From Betaproteobacteria bacterium (GTDB lineage Bacteria; Pseudomonadota; Gammaproteobacteria; Burkholderiales; Rhodocyclaceae), in the NCBI GenBank assembly GCA_016703785.1, contig JADJBM010000032.1, positions 124,001-188,000 on the forward strand: 64,000 bases of DNA, read 5' to 3'. Every line of letters starts with the position of its first letter. Position 1 is the stretch's first letter. Shown here one piece after another: positions 1-12,144 of this stretch. The notes beneath the pieces were generated by a model. It worked only from the letters and a program-made list of their open reading frames with translations. It was not told where the DNA came from and did not search any database. The translations under genes were made by a program, and so were the position numbers.

Positions 1-1
1 C

Positions 2-1432
2 ACTTTTTCACGCATCGCACTAGTGTTCGGGCTGACACTGTTGCTGCCGATCGGTGTTTCCCTGTGGATCGGCGACGGCGCGTACGTCGCTTTTGACGAG
101 GCCTTACTCGGGACGCTGGCGGTCGGCGGCATCGCAATGATGGCGACGCAGCGCTTCCGGCGCGAACTGCGCGCCAACGACGGCGTGCTGCTGGTGGTGA
201 TGTGCTGGCTGCTGCTGCCGGCCATCGCATGCGTGCCCCTGCTGCTGGGCGTCCCCGGACTGCATGTCTCGGATGCCTACTTCGAGGCGGTCTCTGGGCT
301 GACGGCTACCGGTGCGACGGCGCTTTCCGGACTGGATCGCTTGCCGCCCTCGATCAACCTCTGGCGCACCGAACTGCACTGGATCGGCGGCCTCGGCATC
401 ATCGTGCTGGCCGTTGCCATTTTGCCGATGCTCGGCGTCGGCGGCAGGCAATTGATGAAAGCCGAGGTGCCCGGGCCGGTCAAGGAAGCCGGCATCACGC
501 CGCGGGTGACGGAAACCGCCAAGGGGTTCTGGATCATCTATATTGTGCTGACCGCGCTCTGCACGCTGGCCTATGGATTGTTCGGCATGAGCTGGCTGGA
601 TGCGCTGACCCACGCTTTCAGCACAGTGGCGCTGGGTGGTTTCTCCAGCCACGATGCCAGCCTGGGCTTCTTCAATTCGCCGGCCCTGGAAGCCATCACC
701 ATCGTCTTTGCCCTGATCTCAGGCATGAGCTACGTGACCCATTTCGCCGCCCTCTCCGGCCGCAGCTTTCTCCCCTACTGGCGTGACGGAGAGGTGCCTT
801 TCTATCTGGGGGTGCTCGGCGCAAGCGTGCTGCTGATCGCGGGTTATCTCTGGCACGAAAATTACTACACCGAGTTCCCAACCGCCCTGCGCCATGCCGC
901 CTTCAATACGGTGTCGGTGGCGACCACGCTGGGTTATGCTTCCACCGACTATTCGAAATGGCCCTTCTTCGCCCCGCTGTGGATGCTGTTTCTGTGCAGC
1001 TTCGTCACCTGCTCCGGTTCGACCGGTGGTGGCATCAAGATGATGCGCGCCATCGTGCTGTACAAGCAGGTCTTCCGCGAAATCACCCATGCCATGCACC
1101 CGAACGCGACGACCTACGTCAAGTTCGGCGGCACGATCGTCTCGAACAAGATCATCCTCGCCGTGCTTGGCTTCGGTTTTCTCTACATGGCCAGCACCAT
1201 CCTGTTTACGCTGGTGCTGGCGGCAAGCGGGCTGGACATCGTGAGCTCCTTCTCCGCGGCGGTAGCCTGCTTCAACAACACCGGCCCCGGCCTTGGCCTG
1301 GTTGGGCCGGACAGCAATTACGGCGTCTTCAACGATTTCCAGGTCTGGGTGTGCAGCTTTGCCATGCTGCTCGGGAGGCTGGAAATATTCACCCTTTTGG
1401 TCGTCCTGACACCGGCTTTCTGGCGCAAGTAG
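2..1432 (+). CDS. trkH: Trk potassium uptake channel subunit TrkH (5' end outside window)
   Basis: Inner-membrane subunit that carries K+ into the cell, gated by the cytosolic NAD-binding protein TrkA, whose gene is not in the window. The frame is open from base 2, so the N-terminus lies upstream; the GTG at 23 is only an internal codon because family-like hydrophobic sequence continues in front of it. About 476 residues are visible, close to the family's usual 480. All four selectivity-filter loops can be read: TATGAT near visible residue 101, TVALGG near 208, SVATTLGY near 304 and NNTGPGLG near 424, separated by membrane helices. The stop lies 12 bases before hemE on the same strand, so the two are probably co-transcribed. 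The identification is secure; only the start is unknown. Confidence 0.95.
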   Translation, partial: TFSRIALVFGLTLLLPIGVSLWIGDGAYVAFDEALLGTLAVGGIAMMATQRFRRELRANDGVLLVVMCWLLLPAIACVPLLLGVPGLHVSDAYFEAVSGLTATGATALSGLDRLPPSINLWRTELHWIGGLGIIVLAVAILPMLGVGGRQLMKAEVPGPVKEAGITPRVTETAKGFWIIYIVLTALCTLAYGLFGMSWLDALTHAFSTVALGGFSSHDASLGFFNSPALEAITIVFALISGMSYVTHFAALSGRSFLPYWRDGEVPFYLGVLGASVLLIAGYLWHENYYTEFPTALRHAAFNTVSVATTLGYASTDYSKWPFFAPLWMLFLCSFVTCSGSTGGGIKMMRAIVLYKQVFREITHAMHPNATTYVKFGGTIVSNKIILAVLGFGFLYMASTILFTLVLAASGLDIVSSFSAAVACFNNTGPGLGLVGPDSNYGVFNDFQVWVCSFAMLLGRLEIFTLLVVLTPAFWRK

Positions 1433-1444
1433 TAAACTTGCGCG

Positions 1445-2512
1445 ATGAACAAGCCCAAAAACGACACCTTCCTGCGCGCCCTGCTGCGCCAGCCGACCGA
1501 ACATACGCCCATATGGCTGATGCGCCAGGCCGGCCGCTACCTGCCCGAATATTGCGAGACGCGCCGCCGCGCCGGCAGCTTCATGGACCTGTGCCGCAAC
1601 CCGCAGCTGGCCACGGAGGTCACGCTACAACCGCTGGCACGCTACGACCTTGACGCGGCAATCCTGTTTTCCGACATCCTCACCGTGCCCGATGCAATGG
1701 GACTCGGGCTGTATTTCGTCGAGGGCGAGGGGCCGAAGTTCGAGCGCCCGCTGCGCGAGGAGTGGGAAATCCGCAACCTGACCGCGCCCGATCCCGGGGT
1801 GGAACTCCGTTATGTCATGGATGCGGTAGCGGAGATTCGCCGGGCCTTGGGCAATTCCGTGCCACTGATCGGTTTTTCCGGCAGCCCGTTTACCCTGGCC
1901 TGCTACATGATCGAGGGCGGCGCGTCGGAGGACTTCCGCACCATCAAGGCCATGCTCTACGATCGCCCGGATCTACTGCACCATGTATTGGAAGTGAATG
2001 CAGGCGCAGTGACCGCTTACCTCAATGCCCAGATCGAGTCCGGCGCGCAGGCCGTGATGATTTTCGATACCTGGGGCGGCGCGCTCTCGAATCGTGCCTA
2101 CCGTGAGTTCTCGCTTGCCTATATGGAGCGTATCGTGGATGGCCTGATACGCGAACACGGCGGCGCACGCGTCCCGTGCATCGTGTTTACCAAGGGCGGC
2201 GGGCAATGGCTGGAGGAGATCGCCTCTATCGGTTGTGATGCGGTCGGCCTGGACTGGACCACTGATATCGGCGCGGCGCGCAAGCGTGTCGGCGACAAGG
2301 TGGCGCTACAGGGCAATCTCGACCCTGTCGCGCTGTTCGCGCAGCCGGAAAAGATCGCCCTGGAAGCGCGCGCCATCCTCGACGCCTACGGTCCCGGTAG
2401 CGGTCACGTCTTCAATCTCGGCCATGGCATATCCCAATTCACGCCGCCGGAGCATGTCACCGCGTTGGTGAATGCGGTGCACGAACACAGCCGAAAGCAG
2501 CGCCAAATCTAG
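1445..2512 (+). CDS. hemE: Uroporphyrinogen decarboxylase
   Basis: Cytosolic enzyme of heme synthesis that removes the four acetate carboxyls of uroporphyrinogen III to give coproporphyrinogen III, without a cofactor. The 355 residues match the usual family length. The N-terminal signature PIWLMRQAGRYLPEY lies near residue 20, the LFSDIL segment with the essential Asp near 80, GFSGSPFTLACYMIEG near 140 and the C-terminal LQGNLDP near 290. The ATG at 1445 is the only start that keeps the N-terminal signature at its normal distance. It follows trkH by 12 bases and is followed by a 400-base AT-rich gap, so the transcript probably ends there. No unusual residue changes were seen. Confidence 0.97.
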   Translation: MNKPKNDTFLRALLRQPTEHTPIWLMRQAGRYLPEYCETRRRAGSFMDLCRNPQLATEVTLQPLARYDLDAAILFSDILTVPDAMGLGLYFVEGEGPKFERPLREEWEIRNLTAPDPGVELRYVMDAVAEIRRALGNSVPLIGFSGSPFTLACYMIEGGASEDFRTIKAMLYDRPDLLHHVLEVNAGAVTAYLNAQIESGAQAVMIFDTWGGALSNRAYREFSLAYMERIVDGLIREHGGARVPCIVFTKGGGQWLEEIASIGCDAVGLDWTTDIGAARKRVGDKVALQGNLDPVALFAQPEKIALEARAILDAYGPGSGHVFNLGHGISQFTPPEHVTALVNAVHEHSRKQRQI

Positions 2513-2912
2513 GCCGTCGCAACCCCTTCGCCAGAACCCAGGCGGGGTGCGGCCTAGCGGGATATATTTCTTGGAGACCGCATGAAAATAGGCGTTGCGA
2601 GAGGGCTTGGGGGGTTGACTTATGCACAACAGCCTGATCCAGCCTTGATAAGGGCCCCTTTTTTATCGCATTCACTTCGTTTTTTCATCGCATTGTTTTT
2701 TAAGAGTATTTTCACGATTAAAATTTGAGCAAAATAAGAAAATGCCTTGTATGGAGAGAGGTTAAGGTAAGGGCGGAGGGTTTTCCCACAAAGTTATCCA
2801 CAGATTTTGTGGACAAGAATATTGCGCTTTTATTGCAGTACCTTAGCGGTCATTTCAATACTTCGCGCGAAGATGTGAAACCAAGCCGAGTGCCACACGA
2901 ATTTTTCTGGAA
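2513..2912. other. AT-rich intergenic region with DnaA-box cluster (oriC-like)
   Basis: This 400-base gap holds no convincing gene. It has a perfect DnaA box TTATGCACA at 2620-2628, a perfect box TTATCCACA at 2794-2802, and an oppositely oriented one-mismatch box at 2808-2816 (TGTGGACAA). Between them, about 2655-2755 is far more AT-rich than the rest of the window. It contains a near-repeat: TTTTTTATCGCATT at 2659-2672 and TTTTTTCATCGCATT at 2680-2694. Boxes plus an easily melted segment are what a bacterial replication origin looks like, and the origin of alphaproteobacteria such as Caulobacter lies next to hemE. It could instead be a DnaA-regulated promoter of priA. Role inferred only. Confidence 0.45.
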
Positions 2913-5096
2913 ATGACTTCGTCAATTGTTGTTCGGGTTGCACTCGATGTGCCATTGCCGCGCAGCTTTGATTATCTTGCGCATGATGCAAATGTCGAAG
3001 ATGTCGGCAGGCGTGTCTGCGTTCCATTCGGTCGCGGCGAGAAGATCGGCATCATTCTGGAAGTGTCGGCGGCAAGCGAACTGCCACCTGAGAAGCTAAA
3101 ATCGGTGCGTGCCATCCTGCGCGATATGCCGTCTTTCCCGCCGGACTGGCTGGCGTTGGCCGAATTCTGCAGCCGCTACTATCAGCATCCCATTGGTGAA
3201 GTCATGGCTTTGGCATTGCCGCCGACCTTGCGCCGACGCGATGCACTGCCGCACATGCCGGATCGGGAAACGTTCCACATTACGGGAACAGGGCGCGCTG
3301 CGCTGCCGCAACTGAAGCCACGCAGCATTGCGGCGCGCCTGCTCGCTGCGCTGGAACTCAATGGAGCGATGTCGCGCCGAGAGATGCGTGCCGTTTCCGC
3401 ATCGGCCATGAGGGCGTTGCCGGAAATCCTGCAGAACGACTGGATAGTCGCGACCGTCGCTCCGCCAAATCTGAAGGCCGCGGCTGGCCACGAATTGCTG
3501 GAGGAACAGCGCCAAGCGGTGGATGGCGTGAAACAGGCATTCGGCCGCTTTGAGCCGTTCTTGTTGCATGGTGTCACCGGAAGCGGCAAGACCGAGGTGT
3601 ATTTGCGCTTGATCGAGCAGGTGCTCGAAAGCGACGGGCAGGCATTGCTGCTGGTGCCGGAGATTGCCTTGACACCACAGCTCGAAGCGAGGGTGAGCAA
3701 TCGCTTTCCCGGCGCGCGCCTGGTCAGCTTGCACAGCAGTCTGGCTGACGGTGTGCGGGCGGCAGGATTTCTCCAGGCGATGTGCGGCGAGGCGGACATC
3801 GTGCTGGGTACGCGATTGTCGGTTTTCACGCCGTTGCCGCGCCTGGCCCTGATCGTGGTGGACGAGGAGCACGATTCCTCTTTCAAGCAGCAGGAAGGCA
3901 TGCGCTATTCGGCACGAGACGTGGCGGTGTGGCGGGCCAAGCAGCGCGGCGTTCCCATCATCCTCGGATCAGCTACGCCTTCGCTGGAGAGTTGGGCCGC
4001 GGCTCAATCCGGCCGCTATCGCCTGCTGACCTTGTCGGGCAGAGCGGTGGCTGAGGCCCTGCCCGAAGTGCGCTGTGTTGACGTGCGGCGCGAAAAACTG
4101 CAGGACGGCATGAGCGAGCACTCGCTCCGGGCGATTGCCGCTAGGCTGGAGCGTGGCGAGCAGAGCCTGATATTCCTCAACCGGCGCGGCTACGCGCCGG
4201 TGCTGGCTTGCCCTGCCTGCGGCTGGGTCAGTCGCTGCCCGGGATGCGCGGCGAACATGGTGGTGCATCTCGCGGATCGCCGCTTGCGATGTCACCATTG
4301 CGGGCGCGAGGAACGCATCACCGCCGCCTGTCCGGCTTGCGGTAATCAGGACATACATCCCTTCGGCCGCGGTACGCAGCGCCTGGAAGAGGCGCTGGCG
4401 GCGCGCTTCCCGCAGGCACGCATCGTGCGCGTCGACCGCGACAGCGCCAAGAGTCAGCCGCGGTGGCACGCCATGCTCGACGCCATCCACAAGGGCGAGG
4501 CCGACATTCTCGTCGGCACGCAGATGCTGGCCAAGGGACATGACTTCCCCCAGTTGACACTGGTGTGTGCGCTGAATGCCGATGCGGCGTTGTTCGCCGC
4601 CGATTTCCGCGCCCCGGAGCGCCTGTTCTCGCAACTGATGCAAGTGGGTGGCCGCAGCGGGCGCGCCGCCCTGCCCGGCGAAGTGCTGATCCAGACGCAG
4701 TACCCGGACCATCCCCTCTACCGGGCGCTGGCGGCGCATGATTATGCGGTCTTCGCCGCCGCGCAACTGGCGGAGCGCGAGCGGGCCGGCTTTCCGCCCA
4801 GCACGCATCAGGCGATGCTGCGCGCCGAAGCACCCGAACTTGCGCAGGCATTGGCCTTTCTCAAGGCGGCGGGCGAGGTGGGCGACACGCTGCGGACTGC
4901 GGAAATCATGCTCTACGATACTGTGCCGATGCGTTTGCACCGACTCGCGCATCTCGAGCGTGCCCAGCTGCTGGCGGAATCACGCAGCCGACCCGCGCTA
5001 CAGGCATTTATCGCGCAGTGGGTGGCGGCGGTCCGCGGCCTGAAAGCGCCGAAGGCCCTGCGCTGGCATATTGACGTCGACCCGCTGGAATTCTAA
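2913..5096 (+). CDS. priA: Primosomal replication restart helicase PriA
   Basis: 3'-to-5' DNA helicase that recognises stalled replication forks and reloads the replisome. The 727 residues fit the family. After the N-terminal DNA-binding domain, Walker A GVTGSGKT is near residue 220 and the DEEH helicase box near 317. The zinc-binding insertion, with eight cysteines in CPAC/CPGC/CHHC/CPAC pairs, spans about 433-480. It is followed by the second helicase lobe with GTQMLAKGHDF. The ATG at 2913 gives the typical N-terminus with no extension; no strong ribosome-binding site is visible. Upstream is the DnaA-box gap, which suits a replication gene. The stop is one base from the stop of the convergent transporter gene. 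Confidence 0.97.
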   Translation: MTSSIVVRVALDVPLPRSFDYLAHDANVEDVGRRVCVPFGRGEKIGIILEVSAASELPPEKLKSVRAILRDMPSFPPDWLALAEFCSRYYQHPIGEVMALALPPTLRRRDALPHMPDRETFHITGTGRAALPQLKPRSIAARLLAALELNGAMSRREMRAVSASAMRALPEILQNDWIVATVAPPNLKAAAGHELLEEQRQAVDGVKQAFGRFEPFLLHGVTGSGKTEVYLRLIEQVLESDGQALLLVPEIALTPQLEARVSNRFPGARLVSLHSSLADGVRAAGFLQAMCGEADIVLGTRLSVFTPLPRLALIVVDEEHDSSFKQQEGMRYSARDVAVWRAKQRGVPIILGSATPSLESWAAAQSGRYRLLTLSGRAVAEALPEVRCVDVRREKLQDGMSEHSLRAIAARLERGEQSLIFLNRRGYAPVLACPACGWVSRCPGCAANMVVHLADRRLRCHHCGREERITAACPACGNQDIHPFGRGTQRLEEALAARFPQARIVRVDRDSAKSQPRWHAMLDAIHKGEADILVGTQMLAKGHDFPQLTLVCALNADAALFAADFRAPERLFSQLMQVGGRSGRAALPGEVLIQTQYPDHPLYRALAAHDYAVFAAAQLAERERAGFPPSTHQAMLRAEAPELAQALAFLKAAGEVGDTLRTAEIMLYDTVPMRLHRLAHLERAQLLAESRSRPALQAFIAQWVAAVRGLKAPKALRWHIDVDPLEF

Positions 5097-5097
5097 T

Positions 5098-6300
5098 TCA
5101 GGCAGCTTCCCGCCGGCCTTCAAGGACGAACCAGGCGTAGGCCGCCGTCTGCATGAGGAACATCACACCGAAGGCCGTGCGATAGGCGGTGGCTGTTTCG
5201 AGGCCTACTGCAAGCAGGGCGCCTACGGCCAGGCCTATACCCCATTGCAGGCCGAAGGCGCCGACGAAGGCGAGCAGGTTGAGCGCCGTGGTGACGCGTC
5301 CCGAGAGCGCCGGTGGAAACAGTGTGGCCAGCAGCGCGTAGGCCAGCGTGCCGGTGCTGACGAAGAGGGCGAAACCGGCCCACAGCGGCAGCGTAGGCCC
5401 GAGGCCGAGGATGATGGCGCCTTCGCAGAAAAGCGCCAGACCGGTGCCGCCCGAGAGCAGCATGATCGGCTGAATACCGGCGCGAGACAGGCGTGTCGCC
5501 AATGTGGCAACGCCAAGGTTGCAGACGAGCATGGCCAGCCCCATGGCCAGCAGGTGTCCTGCGGCGATGGCGCGTGAAGTGCCGGACACATTCATCAGCC
5601 ACGGCACGGCCCACAGGCCCTGCAGCGCCATGAAGGCGCCGGGAAAAAGCGCCATCTGCGGCGCAAAGCGCCAGAAGCGGCGATCACGAAAGATTTCCAC
5701 CACACTCGACAATTGCTCTTTCAGGCTGCCGGCCTGGGCGGCAGCACTCTGCACCGGCAGGGAGAAGAAAATGAAGGCGGCGGCGGCGAGGGCGGCCATG
5801 GCCAGCACGATGAAAGCACCGCGCCAGCCCAGGATCGGCAGCGCAAGTTCGAGCGGCACGCTGGCAGTCAATGCGCCAAGTCCCCCCGCCGCCATGATGG
5901 CGCCCGTGAGCGAAGCCTGTTTTTCCAGCGGAAACCATTGCAGAAAGCCCTTGAAGGATGCCATCAGGCAGGCCGACACGCCCAGACCGATCAGGCCGCG
6001 GGCCAGGGCCAGTTCGGTCAGGTCGCGGCCCAGGGCGAACAGCATGGCGCCGGCCGCAGCGATCAGCAGCAGTCCTGCCTCGACCCTGCGTGGCCCGTAC
6101 CGGTCGAGCAGGATGCCGAGCGGAATCTGGAAGGCGCCGAACACCAGCAGGTAGGTGCTGGTGAGCAGGCCGAGGTCGGCCGGCGAGAGCGACAGCTCGC
6201 TTGAAAGCACCGGCGCGATGACGGCATTGGCGTTGCGCAGGAAATACGACAGGTAGTAGCCGACCGCGAAAGGCAGGAAGACGCGCAGCCAGAGGTTCAC
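5098..6300 (-). CDS. MFS transporter, substrate unknown
   Basis: Major facilitator superfamily permease of 400 residues with about twelve hydrophobic segments. The family's loop motif is visible as DRYGPRR near residue 66 and the N-terminus reads directly into the first helix. Translation starts at GTG 6300, preceded by a strong GGAGGAAAG ribosome-binding site. It lies 25 bases downstream of the MOSC gene on the same strand and is probably the last gene of a carbonic anhydrase-MOSC-MFS operon. It resembles the second MFS protein of the window (13702-14988) in its early helices, so the two may be distant paralogs. Neither sequence nor context identifies a substrate. Confidence 0.85.
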   Translation of the reverse strand: MNLWLRVFLPFAVGYYLSYFLRNANAVIAPVLSSELSLSPADLGLLTSTYLLVFGAFQIPLGILLDRYGPRRVEAGLLLIAAAGAMLFALGRDLTELALARGLIGLGVSACLMASFKGFLQWFPLEKQASLTGAIMAAGGLGALTASVPLELALPILGWRGAFIVLAMAALAAAAFIFFSLPVQSAAAQAGSLKEQLSSVVEIFRDRRFWRFAPQMALFPGAFMALQGLWAVPWLMNVSGTSRAIAAGHLLAMGLAMLVCNLGVATLATRLSRAGIQPIMLLSGGTGLALFCEGAIILGLGPTLPLWAGFALFVSTGTLAYALLATLFPPALSGRVTTALNLLAFVGAFGLQWGIGLAVGALLAVGLETATAYRTAFGVMFLMQTAAYAWFVLEGRREAA

Positions 6301-6325
6301 GGGCCTTTCCTCCGAAAAAGGGCAT

Positions 6326-6976
6326 TCATCCGTTCTGCCTCAGCCATTCGAGTCGTCCGCGCAGCTTGTCGGCCCAGCTCTCCGACAGGCCGGGCGTCCA
6401 GGCGAGACGCGAGAGCTCGTCCACTTCCGGTCGGTGGCTCCGCGTTACCTGCCACAAGCGGCGCAGCGTGACCGGGTCCGGATTGCGCTCGAGCAGTTCG
6501 AACGGATCGCCGGCGGCGATGGTGCCGCCATCGATGACGCGGCAGTACCAGCCGGTGATGCCGCGCTCGGCGACGAGCTGCAGCGCATCCTCCAGGCCGT
6601 AGCGGGCGTTGATCTTCCAGCAGGGGCTGCGCGGCTGGGTCACCTGCACGCGCGCAGATCCGATCCTGAAAACATCGCCGACGCATACCGCATCCTCCGT
6701 CCACCCGGTGGTCGACACGTTCTCGCCGATGCTGCCTGGTATGAAGTGCGCCGCGTTCGCCGGAAAGACCGCGCGCAGCACTGCATAGTGCTCGGCCGGG
6801 TAATGGTGCAGGGCCTTGTCCGGTCCGCCATGCACGCGGCGGTCGGCTTGCGCATCGCCCACCAGGCCTTGCGGGCCGAGCAGGACGGGGCCGCTCACGG
6901 CCTGCTTGACGATGCCCGAGGGATGTCCTTCCGGCGGCAGCGGCCGAACGCTGCCGATGAAGACGGCGTCGATCAT
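6326..6976 (-). CDS. MOSC domain protein, YiiM-like
   Basis: MOSC-domain protein of 216 residues of the YiiM type, which has the MOSC fold followed by a small three-helix domain. MOSC proteins handle sulfur or molybdenum-cofactor derived groups; E. coli YiiM is linked to detoxification of N-hydroxylated bases. Visible family features are the GDAQADRRVHGGPDKALHHY segment near residue 40, GSIGENVSTTG near 83 and the conserved cysteine in QPRSPCWKINARYG near 120. The last residues of the carbonic anhydrase gene overlap its start (ATGA at 6973-6976), showing translational coupling. The precise substrate is not shown by the sequence. Confidence 0.88.
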   Translation of the reverse strand: MIDAVFIGSVRPLPPEGHPSGIVKQAVSGPVLLGPQGLVGDAQADRRVHGGPDKALHHYPAEHYAVLRAVFPANAAHFIPGSIGENVSTTGWTEDAVCVGDVFRIGSARVQVTQPRSPCWKINARYGLEDALQLVAERGITGWYCRVIDGGTIAAGDPFELLERNPDPVTLRRLWQVTRSHRPEVDELSRLAWTPGLSESWADKLRGRLEWLRQNG

Positions 6977-7620
6977 GCCGCAGCGAGATTGGCCAGTGCG
7001 CCCGTATGGGCGGCGGTCACCGCATCGGTCGCCCCGATTGATATGCCGAGATCACGCAGGCGTCCGTCGGACAAGCCGTAGATCCAGCCATGCACCGCGA
7101 CGGTCTGATTGCGCAGCCATGCGTCGCGCAGGATGGTGGTGCGAGCGACATTGACGACCTGCTCGATGACATTGAGTTCGCACAGGCGGTCGAGTGCCGC
7201 TTCGCCGCCCAGCGGCGCCAGCAGGCCGGCGTGCTTGTCACGCACGTCCTGGATATGGCGCAGCCAGTTGTCGATCAGACCGAGGCGCATGCCGGTGAGC
7301 GCCGCACGCACGCCGCCGCAGCCGTAGTGGCCGCAGACGATGATGTGCTTCACCTTCAGCACGTCCACGGCAAACTGCATGACGGAGAGACAGTTGAGGT
7401 CGGTATGCACCACCACGTTGGCGACGTTGCGGTGAACGAAGACTTCCCCCGGCGCCAGCCCGGTGATCTGATTGGCCGGCACGCGGCTGTCGGAGCAGCC
7501 GATCCACAAGTACTCGGGCGTCTGCAGCCTGGACAGCTTGTCGAAGAAGGCGGGGTCCTCCGCCGAAATCCGATCAGCCCAGTTGCGGTTGGCCTCGAAG
7601 AGGTGCTGCAGGGATGGCAT
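6973..7620 (-). CDS. can: Beta-class carbonic anhydrase
   Basis: Cytosolic zinc enzyme that interconverts CO2 and bicarbonate, supplying bicarbonate for carboxylations. The 215 residues match the bacterial beta class. Zinc ligands and active-site residues are visible as C42, D44 and R46 in CSDSRVPANQ, and H98 and C101 in HYGCGG. It is first in a likely three-gene operon with the MOSC and MFS genes and is divergent from the DUF1840 gene, with 53 bases between the two starts. That gap contains an 8-bp inverted repeat which could be an operator. Confidence 0.96.
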   Translation of the reverse strand: MPSLQHLFEANRNWADRISAEDPAFFDKLSRLQTPEYLWIGCSDSRVPANQITGLAPGEVFVHRNVANVVVHTDLNCLSVMQFAVDVLKVKHIIVCGHYGCGGVRAALTGMRLGLIDNWLRHIQDVRDKHAGLLAPLGGEAALDRLCELNVIEQVVNVARTTILRDAWLRNQTVAVHGWIYGLSDGRLRDLGISIGATDAVTAAHTGALANLAAA

Positions 7621-7640
7621 GGCGTCGGGTCCTTTGAGTT

Positions 7641-7671
7641 CGGCAATTATACGGGGCTGTTAGAATTGCCG
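7641..7671. promoter_or_regulatory. Inverted repeat in divergent can/DUF1840 promoter gap
   Basis: CGGCAATT at 7641-7648 and its perfect complement AATTGCCG at 7664-7671 are separated by 15 bases inside the 53-base gap between two divergent starts. The right arm ends two bases before the DUF1840 start codon. It could be an operator or an mRNA hairpin hiding the ribosome-binding site. No regulator can be named. Confidence 0.35.
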
Positions 7672-7673
7672 GC

Positions 7674-8003
7674 ATGCTGATCATATTCAAATCGAAGGCT
7701 GCCGGCGACGTCATGATGTTCGGCGACGTCGCCTACGCCATGATGGAAATCATGGGCAAGTCCCCTGCGGAAAAGGGCATCGTCACGGCCGAGCAGTTGG
7801 CGGATGCCATCGCCCGCCTGAAGGCGGCCGTAGCGCAGGACAAAGCCGAACGGCCGGTCGTCGACCACGATGAGCGCCAATTTGAAAAGACGCCGGAAGG
7901 CGGCAAGCGTGAGGCCGTCAGTCTGGCGCGTCGTGCCGTACCGCTCATCGAGCTGCTGGAATACTCCCTGAAGGAAAACGAACCGGTGGTCTGGGGCGTC
8001 TAG
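7674..8003 (+). CDS. DUF1840 domain protein
   Basis: Small cytosolic protein of 109 residues with the betaproteobacterial DUF1840 layout: an N-terminal MLIIFKSKAAGDVMMF strand segment, a GIVTAEQLADAIARLKAAV helix near residue 40 and a C-terminal RRAVPLIELLEYSLKENEPVVWG segment. The function of the family is unknown. It is divergent from carbonic anhydrase. Its TAG stop (8001-8003) is part of the CTAG target duplication of the adjoining MITE. Removing the MITE would bring this stop onto the stop of the convergent metH gene. Confidence 0.85.
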   Translation: MLIIFKSKAAGDVMMFGDVAYAMMEIMGKSPAEKGIVTAEQLADAIARLKAAVAQDKAERPVVDHDERQFEKTPEGGKREAVSLARRAVPLIELLEYSLKENEPVVWGV

Positions 8004-8268
8004 GGCGTGTTCTCAATCATTCTGTCGGTGCGAACGGATCTTTCCGGGTGCAGGGCAAGGCGCGGCGGCGAAGACAGTGGTTATTCCACGGCGAGCCGCC
8101 GCAACGCCGCCATGCGCCCGGAAAGACCCGTTCCCTCCGGGTTGCGGCCAGAAGCGCCGGCTGCGTCGTTGCGCTCCTTGTCAAGGGAATGACCATTGAC
8201 TGCGTCGCGCGCCTAGCAGTCGACGCTTCTGGCCACAACGCATCCGACAGAATGATTGAGAACACGCC
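8004..8268. mobile_element. 265-bp MITE with 25-bp perfect terminal inverted repeats
   Basis: Non-coding element bounded by perfect inverted repeats at 8004-8028 and 8244-8268 (outer end GGCGTGTTCTCAATCATTCT). It is flanked on both sides by CTAG (8000-8003 and 8269-8272), which fits a 4-bp target duplication as made by IS5-group transposases. Inner segments are also complementary: CGGCCAGAAGCG near 8146 pairs with CGCTTCTGGCC near 8224, and TGGTTATTCC near 8080 pairs with GGAATGACCA near 8187 with one mismatch. The whole element can therefore fold into a long hairpin. No transposase gene is present, so it would need one supplied from elsewhere. It sits between the stop codons of two convergent genes. 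Confidence 0.88.
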
Positions 8269-11943
<3,675 letters not shown>

Positions 11944-12044
11944 GTCAATATCGAGTCAAAAAATACAAGACGCGGCGCAGCCGCTTCTTGCGTTGCAGGC
12001 TAACCTGACTGCGCAGGTTAAGCCGCGAAGCGGCGGCCGAAAAC

Positions 12045-12078
12045 AAAAAACCCGTTCGACTGTGGGGCGAACGGGTTT
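12045..12078 (-). terminator. Intrinsic terminator in the metH leader
   Basis: Read on the minus strand, AACCCGTTCG (12068-12077) pairs perfectly with CGAACGGGTT (12049-12058), followed by a run of six T (12050-12045). It stands about 100 bases before the metH start and directly after the SAM-II type aptamer. A premature stop of metH transcription is therefore the likely output of the riboswitch. Confidence 0.88.
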
Positions 12079-12080
12079 GC

Positions 12081-12136
12081 GCTCGCTTTAGCGGTATTTA
12101 GTGCGCGCCCCGCAAGCTGATCTCAAATCGGCGCGG
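12081..12136 (-). promoter_or_regulatory. SAM-II (SAM_alpha) type riboswitch of metH
   Basis: On the minus strand this leader has stem GCGCC (12134-12130) pairing with GGCGC (12109-12105), a loop with GATTTGA and GCTTGC, then TAAATAC and the conserved GCTAAAGCG (12092-12084). This is the arrangement of the SAM-II class, which binds S-adenosylmethionine as a pseudoknot. The leader of metX in this window has the same conserved blocks. GCGAGCG at the aptamer's 3' end can pair with CGTTCGC of the terminator's 5' arm (one G-U pair), which offers an antiterminator that ligand binding would remove. Confidence 0.82.
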
Positions 12137-12144
12137 TGCGAACC

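Noticed and set aside
2725..2916. 63-codon open frame between hemE and priA starting at TTG
   Set aside because: It runs through the AT-rich DnaA-box region, has no ribosome-binding site or recognisable protein features, and overlaps the priA start.
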